A DNA stretch of 64,000 bases from LMUY01 sp965199555. GTDB lineage: Bacteria; Pseudomonadota; Alphaproteobacteria; Acetobacterales; Acetobacteraceae. Below, in pieces: positions 32,721 to 40,387 of this stretch. Made by a program: the position numbers and the translations under genes. The stretch is taken from NCBI GenBank assembly GCA_965199555.1, contig CBDASJ010000016.1, forward strand, positions 62,001 through 126,000, written 5' to 3'. The notes under the pieces were generated by a model, which saw only the letters and a list, made by a program, of their open reading frames with translations, did not search any database and was not told the origin of the DNA. How positions within the stretch are numbered: the first letter of the stretch is position 1; every line of letters starts with the position of its first letter.

Positions 32721-33416
32721 GTGACATCAAAGCGTGCCTCCTCGCGTGCTTGGCTTGCGGCCGCCATTGCCCTATTGAGCCTGGCAGGCGCCGCACGGGC
32801 GCAAATCCTACTCTACGCACAGCGCCTGCCCGAGGGCACCGTTTACATCCGCCTGGCCAGCGCCTTGCCCGGGGCTGCCAGCGTGCAGACCGACTTCGCG
32901 GGCAAGGTGGATCTTGGGCGCTGACGGTGCCAACCGCATTTCGTCCGTATTTCGTGGCGGGCAGCGCGGGGGGCAAAACCGTCTCGCTGCAGGTGAACGA
33001 GGGCGGCAAGACGGTGACGGCCAGCTTCGAACCGAAATCCGGCACCTTCATCACCGTCGTGCTGCATCCCAAAGGGCGACGCGGTGACGGCCTCCATCGT
33101 CACCGACAAGCCGGAGTACAACCAACTCAAGGCGCGGCTGACCTTCTACAACGCGACGGACGACTGCCCGGCCGGATCGTTGGCGGAGCAGGCGGGCCGG
33201 CCGGTGTTCAGCAACGTCCCGCCGGACAGCGTCCAGGCACGATCCATTAATCCCGTTGCCGCTACCGTGACGGCGGCCTGCGGCGGCGGCAAAGCCCCTC
33301 CCCTGCCGCTGGGCCAGTTGGACGCCGGAGGATTGTACAGCGTGTGGATGATGCACCCAACCGGTCAGCTCCTGACCTTCGTGGCCCACGACACCATCGC
33401 GCCGCCGCGCGGATGA
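32721..33416 (+). pseudogene. AlgF-like cell-surface protein gene with two frame changes
   Basis: GTG at 32721 begins a signal peptide (AAAIALLSLAGAARAQ) and QILLYAQRLPEGTVYIRLASA, resembling AlgF-type periplasmic proteins of polysaccharide O-acetylation. Frame one stops at 32924; the product continues in frame two from about 32918 (LTVPTAFRPYFVAG to GTFITVVLHPK) and returns to frame one near 33075 (GDAVTASIVTDKPEY to the end). Adding one G to the run at 32916 and removing one A from the run at 33070 restores a single reading frame of about 232 residues. Either two sequencing errors at homopolymers or a decaying gene. Its stop overlaps the SGNH hydrolase start by four bases. Confidence 0.65.
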
Positions 33417-34159
33417 GGCTGGCGCGCGCTTGGCTGCTGGCGGCCGCCACCGTGCTGGGTGCTGGGCCGGCCTGGGCCGCCGGCGACTGCCCGGCGCTGC
33501 CCCGGCGCACCCCGATGCCGGCCGAGGCAGTGCCGACCGCCATCGACCTGCAACTCTGGCGCGACCAGGTGTCCAGCCTGGACAGCAAGCTGCCGAGCCT
33601 GCAACTGCCGTCGCGCCAACTGGTGTTCATCGGCGACTCCATCACCGCCGGTTGGGATCCCGGCATCTTCAGCCAATTCTACGGCCAGCGCTCCCCCGTG
33701 CTGCTGGGCGTGATCGGTGACGTCACCCAGGGCATCCTGGAGCGTCTGCCGCGCGAATGGGGCACGATACGGCCGAAGCTCGTCGTGCTGCTGATCGGCA
33801 CCAACAACACGCAATGGGGCAACAGCACGCCCGAGAACCTGTCGCTCGGCATTGCGGAGATCGTGAGGCTGATCCACAGCCGCTCGCCCGCCACCAAGGT
33901 GCTGATCGTGGGTATCTTGCCACGCGGCGCCGGACCGTGGGAGCCGTTGCGCACGGTGAACGCCCGCACCAACGAGCTGATCGCCCGCTGCGCGGACAAC
34001 CAGACGACCTTTTACATCGACGTGGGCCGCTCGCTGGTTAACGCGTCCGGGCAATTGTCGAACGAGGTCTCGTTTGACCTGCTGCACCTGACGCCGGTCG
34101 GCTACGCGCTGTATGCCATGGCGCTTGAGCCGGAGATCAAGAAGCTGATGGGCGATTGA
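33413..34159 (+). CDS. Secreted SGNH/GDSL hydrolase
   Basis: A 248-residue protein with signal peptide (WLLAAATVLGAGPAWA). Block I FIGDSITAGW (Ser near residue 73), block II GVIGDVTQGI (Gly), block III LIGTNNT (Asn) and block V FDLLHLTPVGY (Asp, His) form the SGNH active site. It resembles platelet-activating-factor acetylhydrolase-like esterases and probably removes or transfers acyl groups, perhaps acetyl on a surface glycan given the AlgF-like neighbour. The start overlaps that gene. Confidence 0.9.
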   Translation: MRLARAWLLAAATVLGAGPAWAAGDCPALPRRTPMPAEAVPTAIDLQLWRDQVSSLDSKLPSLQLPSRQLVFIGDSITAGWDPGIFSQFYGQRSPVLLGVIGDVTQGILERLPREWGTIRPKLVVLLIGTNNTQWGNSTPENLSLGIAEIVRLIHSRSPATKVLIVGILPRGAGPWEPLRTVNARTNELIARCADNQTTFYIDVGRSLVNASGQLSNEVSFDLLHLTPVGYALYAMALEPEIKKLMGD

Positions 34160-34287
34160 TGCGGCTGCTGTGCCTGCTGCTGCTGCTCGCGGGTTGCGCG
34201 GACAACCCGTCCGGCGAGCCGGGAAGCGCCCACGTTCGGTTGAACGGGTTCTACGGTGCGTTCGGCGGCGTCACCAACGTCCGCTGA
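34159..34287 (+). CDS. Small lipoprotein, 42 residues
   Basis: MRLLCLLLLLAGCADNPSG: five-leucine signal core and a strong lipobox (LLAGC, Cys at residue 13), leaving a mature lipopeptide of 30 residues rich in Gly and Asn (LNGFYGAFGGVTNVR). The start shares one base with the hydrolase stop (tgATG), so it is translated with it. No family is recognised. Short lipoproteins of this sort are easily missed in annotation. Confidence 0.6.
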   Translation: MRLLCLLLLLAGCADNPSGEPGSAHVRLNGFYGAFGGVTNVR

Positions 34288-34315
34288 GCCGCACTCTTCT
34301 CCTACAATTACGAAG

Positions 34316-34339
34316 CCCTCTCCCGCTGGCGGGAGAGGG
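34316..34339. repeat. Perfect hairpin repeat (possible terminator)
   Basis: ccctctcccgc / gcgggagaggg, 11 base pairs with a two-base loop, 29 bases after the small lipoprotein stop. It has no U-run. A shorter inverted relative follows at 34406-34429. Such GC-rich palindromes are common dispersed repeats in GC-rich proteobacteria and can also stop transcription. Confidence 0.55.
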
Positions 34340-34405
34340 TGGCGCCGCCCGGCTGAACTCAAGCATTTACAGTGGACTGCCGCCTGGTCGGCCTCCCTCA
34401 CCCTG

Positions 34406-34429
34406 CCCTCTCCCGCCAGCGGGAGCGGG
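34406..34429. repeat. Second copy of the hairpin repeat, inverted
   Basis: ccctctcccgcca-gcgggag carries the same motif in the opposite orientation (core ctcccgc-ca-gcgggag, 7 base pairs). Together with 34316-34339 it makes an inverted pair in the convergent gap before clpP. Confidence 0.5.
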
Positions 34430-34480
34430 ATTGCGGCGGGCACCCCTTCTCCCAAAGGGGGTAGCAAAAGTGGTGAACCG

Positions 34481-35134
34481 TCAGAGATCCTTAGCGCTGT
34501 TCACCACGCGGTTGACCAGGCCGTAGGCGATAGCCTCTTCCGCGCTCATCCAGTAGTTGCGGTCGGAGTCCTTGGCCACCCGGTCAAAGTCCTGGCCGGT
34601 TTCCCGGGCGATCAGGCGGTTGAGCCGCTCCCGCATCTTGATGATCTCCCGCGCCTCGATGTCGATGTCGGTGGCCGGGCCGCGCACGCCGCCCATCGGC
34701 TGGTGCAGCAGGAAGCGGGTGTTCGGCAGGCAGAATCGGTTTTCCTTCCGGCCAGCGACGAAGATCAACGCGCCGGCGCTGGCCACCCAGCCGGTGCCGA
34801 TGACCCGCACCGTCACGTCGGCGTCGACGAAGCGGATCATGTCGTGGATGGTGTCGCCGCTTTCCACGTGGCCGCCGGGCGAGTTGATGTAGACGTCGAT
34901 CGGATCGCTGCCTTCGCTGGCCAATGCCAGCAGGCGCCCGGTCACGTCGCGCGCGACCTTGTCGTTGATCGCGCCGAACACCAGCACCTTGCGCTGGCGG
35001 AACAGCCGGCTTTCCAACTCGTTGATCGGCGAGTTCAGCGTGCGGTTGTCGCCCGGCTCCTTCGGGTCCGGCCCCATCGGCTCCGGCACGTCGGGCTGGT
35101 CGGGGGTCTCGGGCTCGTCGTCTAGTCGGATCAT
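34481..35134 (-). CDS. clpP: ATP-dependent Clp protease proteolytic subunit
   Basis: A 217-residue ClpP-family serine protease. INSPGGHVESGDTI, the catalytic Ser in TGWVASAGALIF (near residue 118), His in RFLLHQPMGG (near 143) and the late Asp in SDRNYWMSAEEA are present. The nucleophile context WVASAGA instead of GQAASMGA marks it as a divergent ClpP, probably a second paralogue beside a canonical one elsewhere. An acidic, proline-rich N-terminal extension of about 30 residues is unusual. It works in a tetradecamer with ClpX or ClpA. Confidence 0.9.
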   Translation of the reverse strand: MIRLDDEPETPDQPDVPEPMGPDPKEPGDNRTLNSPINELESRLFRQRKVLVFGAINDKVARDVTGRLLALASEGSDPIDVYINSPGGHVESGDTIHDMIRFVDADVTVRVIGTGWVASAGALIFVAGRKENRFCLPNTRFLLHQPMGGVRGPATDIDIEAREIIKMRERLNRLIARETGQDFDRVAKDSDRNYWMSAEEAIAYGLVNRVVNSAKDL

Positions 35135-35195
35135 GCTGTCTCCTGCTGGCCGATGGGCCGGAACATGGGATGGCGGCGGTTGATTTTCACCACGC

Positions 35196-36209
35196 TCAGG
35201 CGGGAACGCCCTTGCTGGTGGAATATTCGAAGTGCAGCGCCTGGCCGGGATGCACGATCGGGTGGATGGCGTGGGCGGCCATGGCGGCCTCGCTGAAGCC
35301 CTGGAGGATCAGTTTCAACTTGCCGGGATAGGTCACCACGTCGCCGATCGCGAACACGCCGGGCAGGCTGGTTTGGCAGGTGGCCGGGTCGACCTGCACG
35401 TGGTGCCGCTCCAGATCCAGCCCCCACCCGGCGATCGGGCCCAGATCCATGGACAGGCCGTAGAACGGCAGCAGCCGGTCCGCGTCCAGCATCCGGGTGG
35501 AGCCGTCGACATGCGCCACCTCCACCCCGCTCAGCACCCCGCCTTCGCCCCGCAGGCCATGCAGTTGATAGGGGATGACCAGTTCCAGCTCGCCCCTGGC
35601 AGCGGCCGCGTCCAACTGGCCGGCGGTTTCTGGCGCGGCGCGGAATTTCGCGCGGCGATGCACCACGTAGACCTTGGCGGCGATGTCCTTCAACGACAGC
35701 GCCCAATCCACCGCGCTGTCGCCGCCGCCAGCGATCACCACCCGCTTGCCGGCGAAATCGGCGCGGCGGCGGACCAGGTATTGCACGGCACCGCTTTGCT
35801 CGAACCCGTCCAGCCCGTCCAGCGGCGGCCGGTTGGGGCCGAACGCCCCTGCCCCGGCGGCCAGCAGCACGGCGCGGGCACGCACCGTGTCGCCGCGGTC
35901 GGTGGCCAGGGTAAAGCCGCCGCACGCGCCTTCCAGCCGCTCCACCCGGCGGCCCAGCAGCCGGGCGGGTGCGAACGGCGCGATCTGCTGTTCCAGCTGC
36001 GCGATCAGGTGCCCGGCCGGGATCGCGGGGTGGGCGGGGATGTCGTAGATCGGCTTCTCCGGATACAGGGCGGAGCATTGGCCCCCCACCTCCGCCAGCG
36101 CGTCGATCAGGGTCGATGTCAGCTTCAGCATCCCACATTCGAACGCGGCGAACAGCCCCACGGGCCCCGCGCCGACGATCGCCACGTCCGTGTCGATGAT
36201 TTCACCCAT
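35196..36209 (-). CDS. Ferredoxin--NADP(+) reductase (thioredoxin-reductase-like)
   Basis: A 337-residue flavoprotein. FAD site DVAIVGAGPVGLFAAFECG (residues 8-26), NADPH site VVIAGGGDSAVDWALSL (near 155), HRRAKFRA, and the late FAD motif GVFAIGDVVTYPGKLKLI. There is no CxxC redox pair, which distinguishes it from thioredoxin reductase and fits the YumC-type ferredoxin/flavodoxin reductase. It would supply electrons from NADPH to ferredoxin. ATG at 36209 gives the usual family length. Confidence 0.9.
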   Translation of the reverse strand: MGEIIDTDVAIVGAGPVGLFAAFECGMLKLTSTLIDALAEVGGQCSALYPEKPIYDIPAHPAIPAGHLIAQLEQQIAPFAPARLLGRRVERLEGACGGFTLATDRGDTVRARAVLLAAGAGAFGPNRPPLDGLDGFEQSGAVQYLVRRRADFAGKRVVIAGGGDSAVDWALSLKDIAAKVYVVHRRAKFRAAPETAGQLDAAAARGELELVIPYQLHGLRGEGGVLSGVEVAHVDGSTRMLDADRLLPFYGLSMDLGPIAGWGLDLERHHVQVDPATCQTSLPGVFAIGDVVTYPGKLKLILQGFSEAAMAAHAIHPIVHPGQALHFEYSTSKGVPA

Positions 36210-36263
36210 GGGGCGGAACCTAGCGCCGCTTTTCCCGCGCGCAAGCACCGGCTAGGTTGCGCC

Positions 36264-36716
36264 ATGTCCGCGACCGAAACGGCCCTGCGCCTCGCCTTGC
36301 CCGACCTGCGCGCGACGGAAGCCTTGGGCGGGCGGATCGCCGCCGCCATGCGGCCCGGCGACGCCATCCTGCTGGACGGCCCGCTTGGCGCCGGCAAATC
36401 CGCCCTGGCCCGCGCGCTGCTGCGCGCCGCGGCCGGTGACCCGGCGCTGGAGGTGCCGAGCCCGTCCTACACGCTGGTGCAGGAATACGACACGCGGCTG
36501 GGACCGATCCACCATTTCGACCTGTGGCGGCTCCAAGGCTCCGGCGGCGTGGTAGAGCTGGGCTGGGACGAGGCGCGGCACGGCATCGTCGTGGTGGAAT
36601 GGGCCGATCGGCTGGGCGTGCTGCGGCCTGCCGACGCCTTGTCCGTGCTGCTGGAACACGCGGAGGGCGACGCACGGTCCGCCATCCTGACCGGCTGGGC
36701 GGACCGGCTTGGCTGA
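36264..36716 (+). CDS. tsaE: tRNA threonylcarbamoyladenosine biosynthesis ATPase TsaE
   Basis: A 150-residue P-loop protein. Walker A GPLGAGKSALARAL (near residue 40), PSPSYTLVQEYD, and HHFDLWRL followed by VVEWADRLG are the family motifs. With TsaB and TsaD it makes the t6A37 modification of ANN-decoding tRNAs. It is the first gene of the tsaE-murU-addB-addA-trxA series. Confidence 0.95.
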   Translation: MSATETALRLALPDLRATEALGGRIAAAMRPGDAILLDGPLGAGKSALARALLRAAAGDPALEVPSPSYTLVQEYDTRLGPIHHFDLWRLQGSGGVVELGWDEARHGIVVVEWADRLGVLRPADALSVLLEHAEGDARSAILTGWADRLG

Positions 36717-36725
36717 CGCGCCCGG

Positions 36726-37457
36726 ATGATCGACCAGGCCATGGTGCTGGCGGCCGGCCTGGGCACCCGAATGCGCCCGCTGACCGAACGGACCGCCAAG
36801 CCGCTGTTGCCGCTGGGCGGCCGCACCCTGCTGGACCACGCGCTGGACCGGCTGCACGCGAACGGCGTGGAGCGCGTGGTGGTGAACACGCATTGGCAGG
36901 CGGATCTGGTGCGGCGCCACCTGAACCGCCGCAGCGCCGGACCGCAGATCATCCTGCAGCCCGAAGCGACCTTGCTGGACACCGGCGGTGCCGTGGCCGC
37001 GGCGCTGGCGGCCGGCGCGTTGCGCGACGCCCCGTTCTTCGTGGTGAACGGCGACAGCTTCTGGCTGGACGGCCCGTCCCCGGCGCTGCGCCGCCTGGCC
37101 GCCGCCTTCGACCCGGCGGCATTGGACGCGCTGCTGCTGGTCCACCGGACCTTCCAGGTGCACGGCAATGTGGGCCGGGGCGACTTCGCCGTGGACCCCT
37201 GGGGCGCCGTGCGCCGCCGGCGGGAGCGGGAGGTCGCGCCCTATTTATATGCCGGCCTGCAACTGGCGACCCCTGCTTTGTTCGCAGACCCGCCGGCGGT
37301 GCCGTTCAGCGTCAACGCCTTGTGGGACCGCGCTATCGCCGCCGGGCGCCTGCGGGCGGTGGTGCATGACGGGCTGTGGTTCCACCTGTCGCGCCCGCAG
37401 GACCTGTCCGACGCGGAGGTGGCGCTGCACGCGAACGAGACCGGCGAAACCCGGTGA
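36726..37457 (+). CDS. murU: Nucleotidyltransferase MurU (N-acetylmuramate-1-phosphate uridylyltransferase)
   Basis: A 243-residue sugar-nucleotide transferase. MVLAAGLGTRMRPLT (residues 6-20) is the nucleotide loop, KPLLPLGGRTLLDHALDRL follows, and FFVVNGDSFW (near 105) holds the metal-binding Asp. It makes UDP-MurNAc in the peptidoglycan recycling route that bypasses MurA. The kinase partner AmgK, which normally sits between tsaE and murU in alphaproteobacteria, is missing; only nine bases separate the two genes. Overlaps addB by four bases. Confidence 0.88.
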   Translation: MIDQAMVLAAGLGTRMRPLTERTAKPLLPLGGRTLLDHALDRLHANGVERVVVNTHWQADLVRRHLNRRSAGPQIILQPEATLLDTGGAVAAALAAGALRDAPFFVVNGDSFWLDGPSPALRRLAAAFDPAALDALLLVHRTFQVHGNVGRGDFAVDPWGAVRRRREREVAPYLYAGLQLATPALFADPPAVPFSVNALWDRAIAAGRLRAVVHDGLWFHLSRPQDLSDAEVALHANETGETR

Positions 37458-40387
37458 GGCTGTCCACGATCGCCCCGCACGAGGCCTTCCTGGATGCGTT
37501 GGCGGCCGACTGGCTCCATGAAGCGGGGGACGACCCGCTGGCCGTCGCGGACGGGCTGATCCTGCTGCCCACCCGCCGCGCCGCCCGTGCGCTGGCCGAA
37601 GCGTTCCTGGCGCGAACCGAGGGGCGCCCGCTGCTGTTGCCGCGCATCGCCGCGCTGGGCGCGCTGGACGAGGCGCCGCTGGCCCTGGCCGGCACCCTGA
37701 CGCTGCGCCCCGCCATCCCCGCGCCGGTGCGCCTGGCCCATTTGACCCGGCTGGTGATGGCGCTGGACGGCCGGTTCGGTGCCCCCGTGACGGCCGATCA
37801 CGCCTGGCCCCTCGCCGTCGAGCTGGCGGCGCTGATGGACGAGGCGGAGCGTGCGGAGATCGACCTCGCCGCCGTGCTGCCCGGGCTGGCGGCGGAGGAT
37901 TACGCCGCCCATTGGGGCATCACGCTCGACTTCCTGCGCATCGTCACCCGCGTTTGGCCGGATGTGCTGGGCGAAATGGGGCTGATGAACCCGGCAGCCC
38001 GCCAGGTAAAGCTGTTGGACGCGCAGGCGGAGGCATGGGCGCAGGCACCGCCCGCGGGCCGGGTCGTGGCCGCCGGCTCCACCGGCGGCATCCCCGCCGT
38101 CGCCCGGCTGCTGCGGATCGTGGCCGGGCTGCCGCGCGGCGCGGTGATCCTGCCGGGCCTGGACCTCGACCTGCCCGACGCTGCGTGGGACGCGCTGGAA
38201 GACAGCCACCCGCAAGCCGGCATGCGCCGCCTGCTGACCCGGCTGGGCGCCACGCGCGGGGACGTGCAGCCGCACCCGGCCGCCGCCGTGGCGCCGCCCG
38301 CCCGCACGGCCCTGCTGCACCGCGCGCTGTTGCCCGCCCCGGCGCTGGCCGCCTGGCGCGACGCCGTGCCGGACGCGCCGACCGGCCTGTCCCGCCTCAC
38401 CCCGGCCGACCAGCAGGAGGAAGCGCTCGCCATTGCCCTGGTGCTGCGCGGGGCGTTGGCGGTGCCGCACCACCGGGCGGCGCTGGTCACGCCGGACCGC
38501 GACCTGGCCGGCCGGGTGGCGGTGGAGCTGGGCCGGTTCGGCATCGTCGCCGACGACAGCGCCGGCGAGCCGCTCGCCGCCACCCCGCCCGCGGTGTTCC
38601 TGCGCCTGCTGGCGGAAGCGGCGGCGAACGGGCTGCGGCCGGTGCCGTTGTTGGCGCTGTTGAAGCACCCGCTGGCGGCGGCCGGCCTCCCCCCAGCCGC
38701 ATGCCGATCCGGCGCGCGCCGCCTGGAACGCGAAGCCTTGCGCGGCCCGGCGCCGCCGCCGGGCGTGGACGGCCTGCGCCTCGTGCTGCGGACGGACGGG
38801 AGCCGCGCTTTCGTTGACGGCATGGCAGCGTGCCTGTCCCCCTTGCTGGCGGTCGCCGCGAGCGAGGCAGCCGCGCCGGCGGACGCCCTGGCGGCGCTGC
38901 TTGCCGCCGCGGAAGCGCTGGCCGCCACGCCGGAGGAGCCCGGCGCGCGCCGCCTATGGGCCGGCGAGGACGGCCAAGCGCTCGCGGCCCTGCTGGGCGA
39001 GTTGTTGCCTGCCGTGGCGGTGCTGCCGCCGCAGCCGCCCGGCACGCTGCCCGGCCTGCTGGATGCCGCCCTGGCCGGCGTCGCCGTGCGCAGCCGCCGC
39101 GCCCTGCGGGGCCGCAACGGGGTGGAACATCCTCGCGTGTTCATCTGGGGCCTGCTGGAAGCTCGGTTGCAACGCGCCGACCTCGTGGTGCTGGGCGGCC
39201 TGGCGGAAGGCGTGTGGCCCGCCGCCGCCGACCCCGGCCCGTGGATGAGCCGGCCGATGCGCGCCGCCGCCGACCTGCCCTCCCCGGAGGAAGCGGTGGG
39301 GCAGATGGCGCATGACTGGACCATGACCGCCTGCGCCGCGCCGGAGGTGGTGTTTTCCTGCCCGCTGCGCCGCGATGGCGCCCCGGCCGTCCCCGCCCGC
39401 TGGCTGCAACGGCTGGACGCCATGCTGCGCGGCGCCGGGCAATCCTTGCCGGAGCACCCGGCGGCGGCCTGGGCCCGCGCCCTGGACCAGCCGGCCGGCG
39501 AGCCGCCGCGCCTGCCGCCCCCTGCCCCGCGCCCGGCGCTGGCCCATCGCCCGCGCGTGCTGCGGGTCACCGACATCGAGACCTGGCTGCGCGACCCGTA
39601 CGCGATCTACGCCCGCCGCATCCTGGACCTGAAGGCCCTGCCCATGCTGGAGGAGCCGGCGGACGCGGCGGATTACGGCTCCGTCGTGCATGCGGCCGTG
39701 CACGCCTTTTTGCGGGAAGTCGGGACGGCCTTTCCGCCAGACGCGGAACGGCGGCTGGCCAAGGCGATGGACGACGCGTTGGACGAACAGGCCCTGCGCC
39801 CGGCACTGGCGGCCTGGTGGCGCCCGCGCCTGCGCCGCATCGCCGCCTGGCTGGCCGAGGCCGAGCGGGACCGGCGCCTCGGTGCCGGGCTCGCCCACAT
39901 CGCGTCGGAAACCGACGGCAACTGGCCGCTGCCGACCGCGCTGCCGTTCACCTTGAAAGGCCGGGCCGACCGCATGGAGCGGCGCACGGACGGCGGCATC
40001 GCCATCCTGGACTATAAGACGGGCACTCCGCCCTCCGCCCGGGACGTGCAGGCCGGGCTGGCGCCGCAATTGCTGCTGGAAGCCGCCATGGCCGCGGACG
40101 GCGCGTTCGGCACGGAGCTGGTCGGGCCGGCCAGCGAGCTGACCTATTGGCACCTGACCGGCGGCTTCGTCCCCGGCGAGGTCACCAGCCTGTTCAAGCA
40201 GGACCCCGCAGCGATCGGCGCCGTGGTCGCCATCGCCCGCGACCGCCTAGCCGCGCTGGTGGCGGCGTTCGACGACCCGAACCACCCTTATTTGTCCCAG
40301 CCGCATCCCGGCCAGGCACCGCGTTTTTCCGACTACACCCAGCTTGCCCGCGTGGCGGAATGGGCGGCGCTGGAAGAAGGCGAGTGA
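37454..40387 (+). CDS. addB: Double-strand break repair protein AddB
   Basis: A 977-residue helicase-like/nuclease subunit. The N-terminal half carries a degenerate SF1 fold (LILLPTRRAARAL replaces Walker A) with RADLVVLGGLAEGVWP near residue 575. The C-terminal RecB-type nuclease has DYGSVVHAAVHAFLRE (near 740) and GGIAILDYKTGTPPS (near 850) with the catalytic Asp and Lys. With AddA it processes DNA ends for RecA loading. GTG start overlaps the murU stop; its own stop overlaps addA. Confidence 0.93.
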   Translation: MRLSTIAPHEAFLDALAADWLHEAGDDPLAVADGLILLPTRRAARALAEAFLARTEGRPLLLPRIAALGALDEAPLALAGTLTLRPAIPAPVRLAHLTRLVMALDGRFGAPVTADHAWPLAVELAALMDEAERAEIDLAAVLPGLAAEDYAAHWGITLDFLRIVTRVWPDVLGEMGLMNPAARQVKLLDAQAEAWAQAPPAGRVVAAGSTGGIPAVARLLRIVAGLPRGAVILPGLDLDLPDAAWDALEDSHPQAGMRRLLTRLGATRGDVQPHPAAAVAPPARTALLHRALLPAPALAAWRDAVPDAPTGLSRLTPADQQEEALAIALVLRGALAVPHHRAALVTPDRDLAGRVAVELGRFGIVADDSAGEPLAATPPAVFLRLLAEAAANGLRPVPLLALLKHPLAAAGLPPAACRSGARRLEREALRGPAPPPGVDGLRLVLRTDGSRAFVDGMAACLSPLLAVAASEAAAPADALAALLAAAEALAATPEEPGARRLWAGEDGQALAALLGELLPAVAVLPPQPPGTLPGLLDAALAGVAVRSRRALRGRNGVEHPRVFIWGLLEARLQRADLVVLGGLAEGVWPAAADPGPWMSRPMRAAADLPSPEEAVGQMAHDWTMTACAAPEVVFSCPLRRDGAPAVPARWLQRLDAMLRGAGQSLPEHPAAAWARALDQPAGEPPRLPPPAPRPALAHRPRVLRVTDIETWLRDPYAIYARRILDLKALPMLEEPADAADYGSVVHAAVHAFLREVGTAFPPDAERRLAKAMDDALDEQALRPALAAWWRPRLRRIAAWLAEAERDRRLGAGLAHIASETDGNWPLPTALPFTLKGRADRMERRTDGGIAILDYKTGTPPSARDVQAGLAPQLLLEAAMAADGAFGTELVGPASELTYWHLTGGFVPGEVTSLFKQDPAAIGAVVAIARDRLAALVAAFDDPNHPYLSQPHPGQAPRFSDYTQLARVAEWAALEEGE

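Noticed and set aside
34316..34470. CRISPR-like repeat cluster
   Set aside because: There are only two palindromic units in inverted orientation; no regular spacing or spacers.
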